Position numbers and translations under genes: made by a program. A model generated the notes under the pieces. That model had not been told where the DNA came from and did no database searches. It saw only the letters and a program-made list of their open reading frames with translations. A stretch of 64,000 nt of DNA, from assembly GCA_027604505.1 (NCBI GenBank), contig JADIIX010000004.1, positions 1 to 64,000 on the forward strand, written 5' to 3'. The DNA is from Gonapodya sp. JEL0774. Its lineage: Eukaryota; Monoblepharomycota; Monoblepharidomycetes; Monoblepharidales; Gonapodyaceae. Positions 45,519 through 57,284 of the stretch are shown piece by piece (the stretch's first letter is position 1; every line of letters starts with the position of its first letter).

Positions 45519-47562
45519 ATGGCACCTGTCGCATTGACCCCTGCAGCCAACGGAGTGAAGTCAGAGATTGGTGTGGCTCTTTTACCGAACCAACGGCATG
45601 ACATCGTTTACCGCAAGGGGACGAATTACAATATTCTCGTTGTTGGTGAGTGGCGTAGGGCTGGGCAGAGGAGCCTGATCCAGCATTCCGGTTTTCAAGA
45701 CGATGTTTCACTCTGCTTTATTGAGATCGTGTGTTTCTGATGTCTTCCTGTCGTGTCTGTGCCGTTTATTTTGCAGGGGAGTCTGGTAGTGGCAAAACGA
45801 CGTGAGCTTTCCTCAAACCAGCCCAAGACCGCGACACAAAGTACTGATACTGGAATCTATCAATCCCTTTCTCTCGTGTCCTCTACTCTTCACCATTTAG
45901 ATTCATCAACACCCTGTTTTCGACTCTCATGAAGGACTATGAGAACGAGATGGAACGCTTTGAAAAGCAGTATGGACACACTGTAGACATTACAATCATG
46001 CGTGCAGGTGAGAGAACTGGAGATTGTCAGCTTCAGGAAGCCTTGCCCCGAAAGTGACACTATGGACTCTTGATCATTGTTGTTGGTACAATGTGACATT
46101 CACTAGACATTGAAGAGAAAGGGTTTCATTGCCGTCTAACCATCATCGATACTCCTGGCTTTGGGGATTATGTGAACAACTCCGACTGTTGGGTGCCAAT
46201 CGTCGACTATGTCGACGACCAGCATGCAGCCTATCTGGAGCAGGAACAACAACCAAAGCGCGATAATATTGATGACATGAGGGTTCATGTTTGCCTCTAC
46301 TTTGTCCAACCTACGGGCCACAAGTGCGTTTCATGTATTTCTGTACTGGACTGACCACTCCTGACACTCCCTCCGCCTTTGCTACCTGAAAACGACAACG
46401 ATCTCTCTTCAAACGTGGTTTTTTGAGAAAAGCCTCTCTGCGCTTGACATCCGGGTGATGAAGGAGTTATCAACTCGCGTCAACGTGATCCCTGTGATCG
46501 CTAAGGCGGACACACTCACACGTGCAGAAATTACGGCGTTCAAGGATAGGGTGGGTCTCTTTTTGTCCCCTGTGGTTCGGTGCGCGATTGAGCAACGTTA
46601 TTCCCAGATTCGTGACGCTCTCTACACACACGGAATCAGTGTGTACACCCCCCCAAACGATGCCGACGACGAGGAAGATCAGCAGCGCAACAGGGAGCTA
46701 ATGGTGGGTTTTCCGCTCATTCATTTTGGGGTCAAGTCAAATTTTATGGTTTTTGGTCGATTCATCAAGGGTGCCCTACCATTTGCCATAATCGGCAGTG
46801 ACAAAGAGGTTGTGAAGAAGGACGGTACCAGGGTGAAAGGAAGGCAGTACCTGTGGGGGGTGGCTGAAGGTAATTGTTTGCTAGCGAGATCGTTTCACTC
46901 CGAAGCGTTACCACTTTTTTGCATTGCTCCATTTAGTTGAAAACGAGAACCACTGTGACTTCGTCAAGTTACGCAATTTGCTTATGAGGTGAGCTTCTGA
47001 ATTGCCCTTTGTATTACTCAATAGCTTATGTCGTGGTATCTAGGCGCCATATGGATGACCTGGTTCACCAAACGGAGGATATGCACTATGAGACTTTCCG
47101 CAGTGCGAAGATGGCTTCGGAGGGCAAGAACGACGATGATCCTGTGACCAGGTTTGTTGAGCGACTTTCGGCCTGGTGGCGTTTCGGAAGTTCATGTCTT
47201 ATCCGTATTCCGCCTCGTTGTTTGGATGCTCACATCCCTATGTCTTTCTCTTCTTTCCGGTGTCAGGGCTCGAAAGCAACTCGAGGTCAAAATGAAGGAG
47301 GATGAGGAAAACATGCGTCGTCGGTTCACGGAGCTCGTGAGGCAAGAAGAGAACAGGTTTAAGTCTTGGGAACAGAAAGTGAGCAACCTTGCCGGTAGCA
47401 GTATTCTTTGATCTCTTTGCCATAAAGACGTTCGGTGTTTTTTTTTTACAGCTGCTCTCGGAGAGGGACCGTTTGAACAAAGATTTGGAGGAGAGCCATA
47501 TGCAGGTCAAGAAGCTCTCAGATGAGGTTAGGGGCCTTGAAGATGGAAGGGGCAGGTTCTGA
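45519..47562 (+). CDS. CDC12: Septin, Cdc12-like
   Basis: GTP-binding cytoskeletal protein of the bud neck or septum. Exons 45519-45645, 45777-45801, 45901-46007, 46107-46323, 46433-46550, 46608-46703, 46770-46869, 46937-46988, 47044-47151, 47267-47378, 47452-47562; 390 aa. P-loop [16 protein letters not shown]; switch [14 protein letters not shown]4 AKAD ([10 protein letters not shown]); septin unique element [10 protein letters not shown] to [41 protein letters not shown]. The N-terminal [20 protein letters not shown] and the LEQEQQPKR segment are closest, from memory, to Cdc12. The end is a coiled coil ([40 protein letters not shown]), as expected for Cdc3/Cdc12-type septins. Confidence 0.9.
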
Positions 47563-48027
47563 GCACTAGAGTACTCATGCATTCGGGGACGTCAGGGGCT
47601 ATGTGATTGCGGTTAGTGAGGATTTACAAAGTACATACATTTTGCGATGTGCAAACCGAGCACAACATAAACAACTGACGAAGTCTGAAAGCTGAGAGAA
47701 ACTTCGAATGGGCGACCATCCACGATTCAATGTTTTAGATACAGAACGCTTCTGCCGATAGTGATGTCCCTACAGTGACCCGAATACGAGCCACTACATA
47801 TGCAGATTCGAAAGTGACGTGCCTACAATGCGGAAGTTCCAGGCTCCATCTCTTTGGCACAATCCCAATACACCGTGTACCTATCCAATCACAAGCCTCA
47901 CAAATGGAGCGCTCTCTCTGCTTCGCAATACTCCTCCGTCTGCACGTATCCGTAAATTGTCTCGGTGGGTATCTTCATGGAACCCTAAGATAGAAATACA
48001 ACAGCTTAGTTTGTGAGTCAGATTTCA
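47563..48027. other. Intergenic between convergent septin and CK1 genes
   Basis: About 465 bp of 3' flanking sequence; no feature recognised. Confidence 0.45.
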
Positions 48028-50158
48028 TCACGGTCGCCGGGATGGCCTCCGACTGAAAGGCAACATGAAGCATCAGTGAACACAGATATGGAACAGGGTG
48101 TGGAGACAGGTCCCACCTGCTTTGTCTCGCCTCCTCCGCTTCCGGCCCTTCCTCTTCTTTCTTGATATCCGCATCGGTGCCTTGCTGTGCCTGCCCCGCA
48201 CCAGCTGCCTTCTCCTGAAATTTCACGATGGTCCAGTCGAAAACGAAATCATAGTGGTAGCCTTCACGAATGAAAAGATCTCGCAAGAGCTTCCGCAGGT
48301 AAGAATAATCCGGCTTATCATCAAAGCGGAGTGATCGGGTGTAATTAAGGTAGACGGCGAACTCGTTGGGAAACCCTCTGTAATTGAACCGAAGGTTCGT
48401 TGCTCAGTGAATAACTCACAACCGTATGCACAAACGCGAGCATAAGCAAAAGCGGCCAATCAGATCAAAGACAGGCTCTTGGAACAGCCCGTACTATCCA
48501 TTGTCCGGCAAAACAATTCCGATATTTGAAAAGTATTGGATACGTACCTGCAAAGTACCTCAGTTGGTGTGGTCATTTTCTTCTCCATAATTCTGTCATA
48601 CTTCTGCTTTTTGGTCGCAGCTTTGAGCCCTTGCCATGGCAAGGAACCTCGACAGAAATACATCAGAACATAGCCCAGCGATTCGAGATCGTCTCGTCGG
48701 GATTGCTCTGGGAGGTTGTTGGAGTTCAGTGGATAATGAGCGAGAGCGGGAAAATATGAGGCCCGGGTGGTGTAAAGGATTAAAGAGACGGTACAATCAG
48801 ATGTTCGTCGACCGCATACGCCAAGGCAGATCCAAAGATGTTTGACAATTACTGTCACGATATTCTGAAGGGGAACTCACCGACGCCAAGATGCGTATTT
48901 ATACTCGCGTATCGTGCTGTTCCAGTCAAGTTCTTGTTCTCTCTGTACGGAATGTGGAGGTGCGTCTTCGGGTCCCGATATTTCTTCGCCAAACCGAAGT
49001 CTATTACGTTGACTTGATTAGCACGCTTGCCCAAGCCCATCAAAAAGTTATCAGGCTTAATATCTCGATGGATGAAGTTTTTTGAGTGGATGTACTCGAT
49101 GCGAGAAATCTAAGGCGGCGTGAGACAATAGAAGAAAACAGAAAATTATGTGACGACTGATGAAAATGTCTCTTCATTCTTTCCCCCAAGAAAGGTAGCT
49201 CAGTAGCAGATAAAGTCCCAGTCGGTGCACCCAAAGGACGAGCCGTCCGGCTAAAAACCTTGTACCCACCAACTGGTCCGCAAGAAGTAGTACCGTCTTT
49301 AGAGTAAATTTGCGGTTGCAGAAGTTGAATAGATCCTCCAAGCTGGGGCCCAGCAAGTCGATCACCATACAGTTGAAATCACCCTCAACTCCAAACCACC
49401 GCACGAATGGTATGCCGACACCTCCTGCTAAAGACTTGTACACTTTCGCCTCGTACTCAAGTTGAGGGTGCTTGGCTTTGACGGATTCAAGTTTAATGGC
49501 AACCTCCTCGCCGTTGATAATATTGATCCCTGGTTAACGGAGGCATATCAGTGACGTGTCATGTAAACAAAGATGTCATGCCAAATGGGGAAAAGGTGGA
49601 CTACATTGGCGCTTGAAAAAAATGATGCGTGATGCAAACAGATGGAATCCAAACTTTCATCCATCTGAGGGATCGGCTTCTAATTCTGGATATCAAAACA
49701 TCCTCCCGGGTTATCAGAACCATCGCCAGGATCCATCGGTCCACGAACTTCACTCAAGACCCGAAGATTGTCGACTTAGAGGTTTTTGACCGTGAACCAG
49801 TAAACGTGGGACGCTTCACACAGACCTGCCCCTGGCTAACATATGGCAAGGATAATGTCAGGCCCCTGGTACGGCTGACGCAATGTGGTCTGAAGATCTC
49901 CTAGAGCCAAACATTCCCCTTTCCCTCCAACGGTTCTTCCTTTTTGTGGTACTAACCAAGATAAATGTCACCGAAACTTCCGCTGCCAATCTTTCGTCCG
50001 ACTTTGTACTTGTTTCCAATACGGATATCCAAAAGTTGTCCTGGAGCTCCTGCCTGTGCCGATGCTGAAGCTCCAGAACCCATAGCAAGCATATTGTTGG
50101 TTTGGGATCCAAGAGGGGCGGAGGAGCCCAACTGGGGTACGTTGGTCATGGTTTGCAT
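48028..50158 (-). CDS. Casein kinase I (CK1 delta/epsilon or Hrr25/Yck-like)
   Basis: Exons 50158-49957, 49529-49270, 49109-48881, 48707-48548, 48377-48117, 48052-48028; 378 aa. Ser/Thr kinase domain from residue about 47: [20 protein letters not shown] (P-loop), EEVAIKLE (catalytic Lys), [29 protein letters not shown] (catalytic loop), [13 protein letters not shown] (DFG), [16 protein letters not shown] (CK1-specific SIN in place of APE), [20 protein letters not shown], and a C-lobe ending DFVFDWT. An N-terminal Gly/Ser/Ala extension of about 45 residues is unusual. If the last intron (donor GTGGGA) is used, the protein ends in Ser/Arg repeats; if not, the frame runs on to 47975. Roles in fungi include DNA repair, trafficking and nutrient signalling. 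Confidence 0.93.
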
Positions 50159-51056
50159 AGCGAAGGGAGACTCGAAGGGAAGTATTGGGGTGAGCAAATG
50201 CACTGACTAGGTGCAGAAGCGGAGGTGATAGGCTGGTGATGTCCTTCAGTGGCACTGTGGATCTTGATATCACGATTGAAAATGGGACCTGAAAGCTCCG
50301 ACAAACCACCGAGTACGCCAGGTAAGGAGTGAACACCAAACTCGGTGGAAGGAGTACGGGAGCCCTCAAGTCGGCAAAGTGGTTCTCGCGCAAGCAGATG
50401 TTCTGAGCATTCAGGATGTTGCCATTTAGTCCAAAGTTGCAGTGGCCATACAGACAGGCCTAGCGCCATCTACATCCGCCCAGGTTCCGGCCAAGCTCCG
50501 TTCCTATGTAGACCGTCTCCAACCTCTTTGGCCACGCGTCTGATCTTCAGTGTCCTGGTGCTTCCTTTTGAATCAGAATTACTGCCCGCAGCGCACTTCA
50601 CAGGGCCCCTTCATCTGCATTACGACGCTCTCGAAAAACTTACCCTTCCTGTTCGTCAAACACCTGATTTAGTTGACTGTGCGACGCTTTACAGCAACAG
50701 TTCGCCCATTTCCCAAGCCCCAGTGCCAGCACCCAAGGACACATTCTTGGTGTGCACGGTGTCACGCGGACCCCATCAGGCAACGGATCCGCTCATTCCT
50801 AACCAAAGAATTCCTCATTCTAGATGGTCCACCTATTGCAATCTATGGCATTGGGAAAGTATCAGGCTGAAACTTGTATAACTTGAAGCATGGCGATTAC
50901 AATTCCAAGCCCCTCAATAGTATACGACTGATCGAAACATTTCTCGTGCACACGCGAGAAAGTGACAAAATGGGATAAATTTATGTTGTGCGGCGCGGTG
51001 CCTCTCGCCAGGGATGACATGAAACCTGCCGGCTCCGATTTTCACGTCGAGCAGAA
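50159..51056. other. Divergent intergenic region, possible unrecognised exon
   Basis: About 900 bp between CK1 (minus) and the ectodomain gene (plus). It should contain CK1 promoter and 5' UTR. A plus-strand open frame of 178 codons (50345-50881) and a short stretch reading SAQVPAKLRSYVDRLQPLWP near 50450-50530 look mildly protein-like, but no gene structure could be built. Confidence 0.35.
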
Positions 51057-52922
51057 ATGGCCATAGACTACTCTGCTGTGACACGTCACTCTCCTCGACC
51101 TCTTGTTCATGAACCTCGAATTATCGTGCTTGGATCGATACTCTTTCTTGCGATTGCAGGGTTGTTCTCTTTCAGTTTCATATGCAAGCATTCAACTTTA
51201 GACTCGTTGACCTCCTCGCATCCCCCGGGATCTCATTCATTGTTTCAAGATCGTGCGGTTAATGGAAATGGTGTGCATTCCGGGCGAGCTTCTAAGGTTG
51301 CCAAACGAGCTTGCGATTCAAGTTGGAACTCCGTATGTTGCATTTAATTCCTGCATTCCTCCGGAAGAACTTTGCACGGTTTTTTGACATCGCGTTTCCG
51401 ACTGGCATTAGCCTGCATGCCTTGAAAACAACACTGCCGTTGTCAGTTCCACTGTGACACCCATTTTGGTCACCCAGCCAGTGATCGATCGCGGACCTCA
51501 ATATACCCAAAATACTTCTTTTACCTTGCGACACGTCGTAACAAATCAGAACCTCGCTTGCAATCCCACTGGGTGTATTTTGAGCTCCATTCCCAGCAGT
51601 TTCAAAGTCTCATCACTCCTCGATGACACGCTTTGGGATGGCACACGAAGTGCGGGGTATCTCACATTCTCGGAAGAAAGCTGGTGTTTAAGTCTTGGTT
51701 TGACTGGCTGTGAGTTATTTTCTACCTTCGAGACCCTCAAGAACTGGGAGCTGATATCATCATCAAGCTCCTCCAACGTTCTCTCAGTGTGATCCATGGT
51801 CGGATAGCAGCAATCAAATCATTAACATCATTGCTGTTCCGACCTTTCGTGGATTCCGCATTAGAGGAACAGGGGCTCCTTGCTTGATACCAAGCAAAAC
51901 CAACCCTTGGCTCATGGCAGGCTCGTGTTCGGGAACGAACAGCATCTGGGTGGCATCACGGATCTCGAACCGGGAAATTCAAACCCCGTCTTTGACACAG
52001 CGCTCACCTCCCGCGACCGAGAGTGCCTCCACAGCTTTTCACGCAGAGTCCACCTCCTCAACCATTACCTCTGTTTCTTCTATCACTACAGAAGCTAGTA
52101 GCATCGAAACTCTAACGCTAAGTGAAACGTAAGCGAGTGAGAAGGTCATTGTTTTGAACACGACCCCACAACGGAAGCTCTTTGTCCGCGTCCTGATCTC
52201 TGCAGGTCTTCTACCGAGACACTCACGACACCTTCTGATATCGAAGTTCCCTTAACGTGAGATATATGCCTATACTTTACTTTGATTGAAATTTGAATGC
52301 CCCTTGCGGTTGTGGCAGCGACAATCCAAGCGCTTCAGCCAGCGTTGGGGCAACCATCACTCTCACCGCCGAAACGATCCCTAAGTCTTCAACTACTCCG
52401 ATACCTATTTTAGTGACACAATTAGTAACCGACCCAGCTGATCCCATTGATGCAAACGGCAACAGTACCGCACTGTACTCTTGGCGCCACTTGACCAGGA
52501 ATCAAATGTTGCTCTGTTTTGTCAGCGGCTGTATGTTGGGATCGGATGCAACTGTCTTCAACATTTCGTCGACGATTGATGGCACCAACTGGAATGGTGT
52601 TGTGGGTGGCGGATATCTGACTTTTGCGGCCAATGGCTATTGTATCGGAATTGGGCCGTCTGGAAGTGAGTCCGATCTTCTGTTGACTTTCCAATGGTCT
52701 GCTCTCAACCAGATCTCAGGTCCTCCGACATTCGAGCTTTGTAATCCAATCTCCGAGGGAAGCAGTCAATTATTGACTATTATTTTGGTTCCAAGCCTGG
52801 GTGGATATCGGCTTCGCGGAGGCAGTGGATTCCTCTGCATGATTCCTGCCCCCAGTGGGAGTGGCCTCGTCTCCGGATCATGCTCTGGCAACAATAGTAT
52901 TTGGTTGCCTGCTGCAACTTAA
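51057..52922 (+). CDS. Type II membrane protein with tandemly duplicated unrecognised ectodomain
   Basis: Exons 51057-51332, 51412-51709, 51768-52128, 52206-52256, 52319-52665, 52720-52922; 511 aa, phases consistent. A short cytosolic part is followed by a membrane helix near residues 22-42 (IIVLGSILFLAIAGLFSF). Ectodomain copy 1 (exons 2-3) and copy 2 (exons 5-6) share TPILVTQPV / IPILVTQLV, RHVVTNQNLAC / RHLTRNQMLLC, GYLTFSEESWCLSLG / GYLTFAANGYCIGIG, SPPTFSQCDP / SPPTFELCNP, GFRIRG / GYRLRG and AGSCSGTNSIW / SGSCSGNNSIW. Between them lies a Ser/Thr-rich, probably O-glycosylated linker (TESASTAFH to SETSSTETLTTPSD). Each copy has the same phase-1 intron just before SPPTF. The fold is probably beta-rich with paired Cys. 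Family not recognised; a cell-surface or wall-binding role is possible. Confidence 0.75.
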
Positions 52923-53017
52923 CATGACGATTCAGCATTTGCAGCCGGCGACACAATAATTTTGGACTAAAATTTAATTTCTCTTATTTATGTTAGTTCT
53001 CAATTGCAACCATTTTT

Positions 53018-56000
53018 TCAATCTACTCTCGGATATCCGAGCCGAATGGAGTCAACAAGCCAGGCACTATCAACCAACAGAGGGGAATGCACGGGTGTTC
53101 CGCTCTTCACTAGTATCCTCTTTTTCAATGCTTTAAGCTCCGGCTTAAGCTTCTCGCTGGCAAGTTCTTGATCCCCCTCCCTCACGACATTCAACATAAG
53201 GACATACCGCGGAAACACCTCATCCCCGTCCAAGCTGTCAACAAGTGTTCCCCCATGCGCAATTATAAGCCTCCGTGCCCACGGGTATCCCTGGGTCTGC
53301 TGTAGTGTTGGTTCGGGAGAAACCTGCTGGTCCCGTTGCAGATCAAGAATGTAGAAAACGCTACTCTGAAAGATATCTTTGGAGAATTGTTGGGCCGTCC
53401 CATCTTCCTTGTCGTATTCATCGCTTTCTTGTTGGCCCTTTGCACTTTCAGATACTTTCGGCCTCTTGTGCGCTGGTCCGGCCTCTCCCCTTGTCCACTG
53501 TCTGTGGACTGAACCAGCACCTCTTCCCCGTGCAAAATAGTATCTGCACGAAATGTCACAATCGTAAAAATGTGTTGTCTATGCCATTATGTGGAGAGCC
53601 GAGAACTCACACGTATGTTTCGACGCCGCTGCCTACTAGCCACTTCCGGACAACTCTCTCAGTCCTGTACCAATCAAATCCAGGAGTGCTCTGTCCTATC
53701 CTAGGCATGTGTATGGAGACACGAGCTGGTACTTCATGCGAGAGCGCTTTCGCGAAGGTTGCGAGCTTTTCGAAAGCACCCTCAAGAGCATCTGAGAGGA
53801 TCGCAGATCGAGGTTGGTTGTTCTTTGGTCCACGCTGTGCTACAATGAGAGCAACAAATACTGTAGGTTTAGCCAGATCTGTACCTTCCGAGTTTGTGTG
53901 AGTCGACGGTAAGGTGCTCATTGTAAATCGCAGTCCACTCACCCAGATTATCCGAATGTACAACTGGAATCACATGTACGTCTCCGATCGCAATGTCACC
54001 GATATCAGCAGCGTAAGAATATTGCTAAGGAGCGACGGGTCGTTCGATGCTGAATACCTCAAAGCTCTACGAAGGGGCACCTACTTCACCAATCCTCTCA
54101 TCCAGTTTGTCCATTGCATGAAATACCCCCCTACCTTTGGCCCACTGCCCACTGTTGTCAACGACGTGAACAATGATGCCGATCTCTTCGGTCTGCACTT
54201 TTGGTTCGGTTACTGAGCCGGTCCGCAGGTGCAACTCGGCTTCTGGTTCAATGTCATCGTGGTCCATCATAGCACTTTCGTCCGCGATTTTGACGGTTAA
54301 TCTCAGTGCCTGCTTTTCGGGTGACTCTTTGTCGCCGAAGAAATCCAACCAAAACCATCCGCCTTTTAATTTAGCGCCCTCCCCGTCTGGATCAACCCCA
54401 ACCTTGTAGCTTACATATCCAGCGTCTGACCACTTTTTTACCAAGCGCTCTGCCTTTTGTCGTCTCTTTGCTGCTTCTCGCTCCTCACGGTGATCCTCCT
54501 CCTGCATACGGGTCACAAGTTGCAGCTCCCGACTGAGTCCACCCATGGATCTCGTAGCTCGGGGAGCAGATACTTCAGCAAGCTTCTGCGCTTCAGCTTC
54601 AAACGACTCTTGAAGAGCGATTTTTCGCAATTTCACGAGCGCTGCCTCCGCTGCTGCTTCGCGAGTTTTGTAGTCCTTTCCCTCAAACATATCTGTGGGA
54701 CTATTTCTTTATCCGCTCAAATCAAATGCATAGTGATGAAAACTCACATATTGTTTCCTCTGCATCATCTTCTTTCAAACTCGTTTCACTACCGTTAATT
54801 TCCGTGTCCCCTGAGCCACCAGAGCCGGATCGGTAATCATCGCCATGCCCGATTGTTTCCACCGACGCCCTTCCACCAAGCATTTCCGCCGTCACTTGTT
54901 TGTCTTCAAACAATGCCTCCAGCATATTTTCGAACGCTTCGTCTGTCAGTTGCACGTTACCCTTAAAATCGCTTACATCCTTCCCCCCAGCTTCAACCGC
55001 GTCCCCCTCTGCAACAATCCTATTGAGTCCAAACTTGAGAATCTTGACCATGTCATCTCCCGCCCACCCGTCCGATCCCGCCCACCCCATGACACCCCGG
55101 CCAACATCGAGCTTATGTCTGCCTCGGCGCCACACGACCTCGTCTACGGTGTCCCGAGCAACCAGTCGAATAACTCTCACAGGTCGTGTTTGGCCGATGC
55201 GGTGGGCACGAGCAATGGCTTGGAGGTCGTGAGTAGGGTTTGGAGAGCTGTCCAGGAGGATAACCGTGTCGGCTGAGTGAGGGAATAGGAAGGCACATGA
55301 TCTTTTGAGAGGAGAAAATATGAAAGACAACATGGCCGCTCACCAGCGGTCAGATTCAGCCCAACGCCGCCAGCCTTGGTACTTAGCAAAAAAACGAAAG
55401 GCTCCTCCTCTTCATGTTCCTCCTCATCATCACCCTTGCGCTTTCCCTTTCCCTTGATATCACCCGAAGATCCCTGCTTGGAACCCTGAAACCGCCCGAC
55501 CGTCGTCCATCGTTCTTCCCCTCGCACTGATCCGTCAAGGCGCTCGTACGGGAGGTTGCGAAGATGGCAGACGTCCTGGGCAATGTCGAGCAGTCGGGTG
55601 GATTGGGAAAAGAGCTTGTTGTAGTATTTGGAAAGTTGTGAGTCCGCGGTGGACGGAAGATTTTGCTGGCTCTGGCCTGCACCGCGCTTTTTTCGATTAC
55701 TCACCAATACTTTACTTCCACTGCGCTTCTCCCTCACCCACCTCAAAATCCTATCCGCTGCATGCACTTTACTTGATACATCGACCAAATGCTCCCCTTG
55801 AGCAAACGGTTCCGGCTCAACCGCCGGGAACAAGTACGGGTGCGCAGTGGCTTTGAGAAGGTGTGTTAGGGTGTTTGCGAGGCTGGTTCGCGATGCGGCG
55901 GGGTTGAAGATGGACATGTTCCGGGCAAGAACGGAACGGTAGAGGTTCAGTTGGAGCGGGGTAAGAGCTGCGAGATTCCGTTCGAAGGTAAGGTGGCGTT

Positions 56001-57142
56001 ATTGAGGTGAAAAAGAAGGTGAGCCACGATACGTACGGACAAACAAGACTGTCTCTGTTAGCTTGGGCATCGACCCGCCGAGCACGTCTGATTTTTCCCT
56101 TCTCACTACTACGCAGCCGACCGCACGACCCAACTTTGCCCTGAGCTTTTGCGTCTCCTCCTTGGTTGTGCCCTTGAACCAACTTTCAAACTCCGCAGGG
56201 TCTTGCGGCAAGTATTCCGGGTTGCAGAACCGGAGGAGTGCATGAAGCTCAGCGAGAGAGTTCTGAATGGGTGTTCCTGTGAGGAGAAGGGTTCGCCAGC
56301 CCTTGCGTTGGAGCATGCCAGATCGCAGAGAGTATAGAGTTGAGTGCAGTTGAGATGTCGGGTTTTTTATGGAGTGAGCCTCATCCACGAGCAAAAACGA
56401 GAAAGGAATGCGAATGAAGAGTTCGCGCTCGACGAGGTCACGGGAGCTGACATATTGTGGTGTCGAGATGAGTATGTCAAAGTGGAGATTGGTCTCGGTG
56501 AGATCCGACAGAATGCGACTACGGAGTTTGACTCGCTCCTCCGGATCGCCCCGGTATGCCACAATACGGAGCGACCCTGCATCGGTGAAACGTGCGACTT
56601 CATCGAGCCAGTTGTCGAGGATCGTGAGTGGGACGATCACCAGGTATGGTGGGGGAAGTTTGGAGATGTACTTGAGATGCAGCATAAATGTTATGGCTTG
56701 CAAAGTTTTTCCCAGCCCCATTTCATCTGCGACTGATGTCATGAACAGAGAGCAGAACGGTAAGTAAGGATGAGAGCCCTCTCCGATTTGAGAAAAGGAG
56801 AAACTCACTGATTGCATTGAGCCCCTTGTCATACAAGTGCGCCATGATATGCACCCCGTGCAGCTGGTACGGACGGAGTGTAACCGAGGAATTGAGGTGG
56901 GGTGGTGGTTTAAAACTATCGTAGATGGTCACATTCTTTGGCGGTTTGGGAGGGATTTTGCCTGCTGCTGTGGTCAGTTTCACAAGGAACTCATCACGAG
57001 TCTCAGGAAGTGAATCGAGTGAGTGGTCATGAGTAGCGGGTGTACTTTGGTGCATCAATGCCTGGGAGTCTTCGGCATCTTCGAAATCTGATTCACCACC
57101 ATCAGATGCATCTGGAGGTGAGTCTTCGTCCATCCAATCCAT
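53018..57142 (-). CDS. ALC1/CHD1L-like SNF2 remodeller with macrodomain and BRCT-like tail
   Basis: Exons 57142-56809, 56732-56037, 55967-55705, 55614-55344, 55272-54748, 54692-54085, 54024-53943, 53860-53611, 53543-53018; 1184 aa. SNF2 ATPase: LRPYQLHGVHIMAHLY, ADEMGLGKTLQAITF (motif I), LVDEAHSIKN (DEAH box, about residue 229), LLTGTPIQNSLAEL; second lobe SQSTRLLDIAQDV, YERLDGSVRGEER, LLSTKAGGVGLNLTA, QAIARAHRIGQTRPVRV. Macrodomain, about 860-1020: IIVHVVDNSGQWAKGRGVFH, AIGDVHVIP, FVALIVAQ, IHMPRIGQSTPGFDWYRTER, the CHD1L type. The tail, about 1070-1184, looks like BRCT: FYILDL, ARRLIIAHGGTLVDSL, SAWLVDSIRLGYPRVD. Macrodomains of this class bind poly-ADP-ribose or related ligands, suggesting a DNA-damage role. 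The acidic insert DDEEEHEEEEPF lies in lobe 2. Confidence 0.88.
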
Positions 57143-57284
57143 GACTTGTGGAGTCCGGTACGAAAATAAATGAATTGATTGATTGGAGAATTGCGATTGA
57201 CGCCTGACATTTGAACACCGGGCTGTGGGCTGTTGCAGTGTTCGGGTGGCCTCAGACCCGCGAACCAGCAAACCACAGAGCACA
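57143..57284. promoter_or_regulatory. Short divergent promoter
   Basis: 142 bp between the start codons of the remodeller (57142, minus) and the Nudix gene (57285, plus). The two probably share regulatory sites. Confidence 0.35.

Noticed and set aside
50345-50881. Plus-strand open frame of 178 codons upstream of the ectodomain gene
   Set aside because: No start context, splice structure or family; it overlaps the CK1 5' region.
51710-51787. Splicing of the ectodomain gene with acceptor at 51787
   Set aside because: It gives the wrong phase; the acceptor at 51767 restores SPPTFSQC, matching the second copy.
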